Shown one piece after another: positions 62,278-64,000 of a stretch of 64,000 bases of DNA. Where the stretch lies: NCBI RefSeq assembly GCF_900129345.1, contig NZ_FQVK01000011.1, positions 54,027-118,026 on the forward strand. The letters run 5' to 3'. This DNA is from Ruegeria intermedia (GTDB lineage: Bacteria > Pseudomonadota > Alphaproteobacteria > Rhodobacterales > Rhodobacteraceae). A program made the translations under genes and the position numbers. Below the pieces are notes generated by a model, which ran no database searches, had not been told where the DNA came from, and saw nothing but the letters and a program-made list of their open reading frames with translations. Numbering within the stretch: the stretch's first letter is position 1; every line of letters starts with the position of its first letter.

Positions 62278-63864
62278 ATGTCCGACAATACGGAAACCGA
62301 CTATGAGGTCGGCCAGGACAACATCCAGATCATGGGGTTGGATATCCACAACCCGGTCTTTGCGGTCTCGGGCCTGACCATCATCGCCTTCGTGTTCTTT
62401 TCGCTGGTGTTCCGCGAACAGGCCACGGAATTCTTCGGCTGGCTGCGGCCGGCGCTGACCAGCCGCTTTGACTGGGTGTTCATGGTTGCGGCCAACATCT
62501 TCGTGGTGTTTTCGCTGCTGCTGATCGTCACGCCCTATGGGTCGATCCGACTGGGAGGTGACGACGCCAAGCCCGACTACAGCTATGCTGGCTGGTTTTC
62601 GATGCTGTTTGCCGCAGGCATGGGCATCGGGCTGGTGTTCTGGGGCGTGGCCGAGCCGATTTCGCATTACGGGTCGTCGTTGGGCGGTGTCGCCGTGGGA
62701 GAGGACGGCGCGCGCACCGACTGGGCGCCGCTGGGCGCGGCGTTGAACGACCCGGAGGCCGCGCACGAGTTGGCCATGGCGGCCACGATCTTCCACTGGG
62801 GGATGCACCCCTGGGCCGTGTACGCGATTGTCGCGCTGGCGCTGGCCTTCTTCAGCTTCAACCGCGGTCTGCCGCTGACGATGCGGTCGGTCTTCTACCC
62901 GTTGCTGGGCGAAAAGACCTGGGGTCCGCTGGGCCATATCGTCGACGTTCTGGCGGTGTTTGCCACGATTTTCGGGCTGGCGACCTCGCTGGGGCTGGGG
63001 GCGACGCAGGCACTGGCGGGTCTGAACTATCTGTTCGGCGTACCGGTGACCGACGGGATGAAGGTGTTTCTGATCATCCTGATCACAGTCTTTGCGCTGG
63101 TTTCCGTCGTTGCCGGTCTGGACAAGGGGGTCAAGCGCCTGTCCGAGGCCAACATGATCCTGGCCGCCCTGCTGCTGTTGCTGGTTCTGGTCGTGGGTCC
63201 GACCATGGTCATCCTGACGGGGTTCTTCGACAGCATGATCGAATACGTCGTCGCGCTGCCGGCGCTGTCGAACTGGATCGGGCGCGAGGACACCAACTTC
63301 ATGCAGGGCTGGACGGCCTTCTATTGGGCTTGGTGGATCTCGTGGTCGCCCTTCGTGGGCATGTTCATCGCGCGCATCTCGCGCGGGCGCACCATCCGCG
63401 AATTCGTGACCTGCGTGATCCTGATCCCGACCCTTGTCGGGGCGCTGTGGATGAGCGTGTTCGGCGGCGCGGCACTGGATCAGGTGATGTCGGGCGACGG
63501 CCAGGCCCTGTCGGATGCGGCGCTGGAGCTGAAGATGTTCAAGATGTTCGAATCCTTCCCGATGACCGGCCTTCTGTCTTTCATCGGCATCGTTCTGGTG
63601 GTCGTGTTCTTCGTGACCAGTTCGGATTCCGGCTCGCTGGTGATCGACACGATCACCGCCGGCGGCAAGACCGACGCTCCGACCGCGCAGCGCGTGTTCT
63701 GGTGCGTTCTGGAAGGTGCGATCGCAATCGTGCTGCTGCTGGGCGGCGGATTGGGCGCCCTGCAGGCCGCAGCCATTGCAACCGGGTTCCCGTTCGCGAT
63801 CGTGCTGGTTCTGATGTGCGTATCGATCTTCATCGGGCTGGTGAACGAACGCCGCCGCAAGTGA
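62278..63864 (+). CDS. BCCT family transporter (betaine/choline/carnitine type)
   Basis: The 528-residue protein has 12 hydrophobic segments and the BCCT hallmarks AAGMGIGLVFWGVAEPISHYG and WTAFYWAWWISWSPFVGMFIARISRGRTIREFV, plus the tryptophan-rich substrate box. An N-terminal stretch (1-25, acidic) and a short C-terminal tail suggest no long osmosensing tail as in BetP. The ATG at 62278 has GAGAGAAGAGAGA upstream; the longer frame is rejected. It takes up a quaternary ammonium or DMSP-type osmolyte; the substrate is not decided by sequence. Confidence 0.94.
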   Translation: MSDNTETDYEVGQDNIQIMGLDIHNPVFAVSGLTIIAFVFFSLVFREQATEFFGWLRPALTSRFDWVFMVAANIFVVFSLLLIVTPYGSIRLGGDDAKPDYSYAGWFSMLFAAGMGIGLVFWGVAEPISHYGSSLGGVAVGEDGARTDWAPLGAALNDPEAAHELAMAATIFHWGMHPWAVYAIVALALAFFSFNRGLPLTMRSVFYPLLGEKTWGPLGHIVDVLAVFATIFGLATSLGLGATQALAGLNYLFGVPVTDGMKVFLIILITVFALVSVVAGLDKGVKRLSEANMILAALLLLLVLVVGPTMVILTGFFDSMIEYVVALPALSNWIGREDTNFMQGWTAFYWAWWISWSPFVGMFIARISRGRTIREFVTCVILIPTLVGALWMSVFGGAALDQVMSGDGQALSDAALELKMFKMFESFPMTGLLSFIGIVLVVVFFVTSSDSGSLVIDTITAGGKTDAPTAQRVFWCVLEGAIAIVLLLGGGLGALQAAAIATGFPFAIVLVLMCVSIFIGLVNERRRK

Positions 63865-63936
63865 CGCGGTCCATGATCTGAGTTGAAAGGGCCTCGGGCA
63901 ATCCGTGACGCATTCCGCGTCGTGGGGCATGAAGAG

Positions 63937-63978
63937 AAAAAAGCTTGCCATCATTTGCTGGCAAGCTTTTGTTTTTTA
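63937..63978. terminator. Strong bidirectional terminator after BCCT gene
   Basis: A 12-base perfect stem AAAAGCTTGCCA (63939-63950) and TGGCAAGCTTTT (63959-63970) encloses an 8-base loop and is followed by GTTTTTTAAT. The A-run on the left makes it active for both strands. Confidence 0.9.
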
Positions 63979-64000
63979 ATCCAGAAAAATGCGGCTTCCA

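Overview
The window looks like a chromosomal stretch from a marine alphaproteobacterium of the Rhodobacterales (Roseobacter/Ruegeria-like). The reasons are high GC with strong G/C third-position bias, a DctPQM TRAP transporter, a fused FAD/GcvT methylglycine dehydrogenase, a BCCT osmolyte carrier, an alphaproteobacterial LexA box (GTTC-N7-GTTC), and a hairpin-plus-CCGGGATATTT intergenic repeat of the kind common in this group. The species assignment is inference. Genes are packed in short operons. There are no rRNA or tRNA genes, no CRISPR array, no recognisable intact insertion sequence and no prophage.

Layout. 1-5629 (minus): acs, adk, DUF4212 small subunit, a VC_2705-type sodium/solute symporter and a truncated cNMP/CBS/DUF294 protein, read as acetate uptake, activation and AMP recycling. 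6059-9168 (plus): TRAP transporter dctP-dctQ-dctM, with a hairpin terminator between dctP and dctQ. 9427-12318 (minus): ornithine cyclodeaminase, CtlX-type citrulline hydrolase and arginase, opposed by an Lrp/AsnC regulator, then mprF. 15541-19425 (minus): DUF5993, an unusual DsbB, DUF3302, a HlyD-type adaptor and a NodT outer-membrane lipoprotein, an export-like set with no energised pump. 19525-22108: divergent glpR and glpD. 22179-26495: RND pump and adaptor. 26683-35409 (minus): metG, MFS carrier, YceI, MFS carrier, an ImuA-like gene under a LexA box, a retropepsin-like protease, MarC and an ABC-F ATPase.

35552-41355: ndk, a TfoX C-terminal-domain protein, a cytochrome P450, a histidine kinase/response regulator pair and degP. 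41356-42100 is about 745 bases without a recognisable gene, part of it clearly lower in GC. 42101-49244 (minus): MobA-like nucleotidyltransferase, dimethylglycine/sarcosine dehydrogenase, CorC/HlyC protein, xerD, an uncharacterised exported 508-residue protein and a 49-residue membrane protein. 49324-51024: aroK-aroB. 51030-53388: M50-CBS protease, ssb and a lytic transglycosylase. 53459-59970 (minus): peptide-type ABC importer with Tat-exported binding protein, two enlarged permeases and a fused double ATPase. 60321-63864: miaA, divergent pyrH, and a BCCT transporter ending at a strong terminator.

Most notable observations: the pump-less HlyD/NodT operon with a DsbB whose second cysteine pair lies in the C-terminal tail; an orphan LexA-boxed imuA-like gene; an EF-hand-like loop in the acetate-type symporter; a dispersed hairpin/CCGGGATATTT element that lies 3' of a gene and points the same way at all three sites, once inside an ABC operon; inverted-repeat operators for the Lrp and GlpR regulators; and the unexplained AT-rich gap next to degP that ends in a GAAA-tetraloop hairpin.
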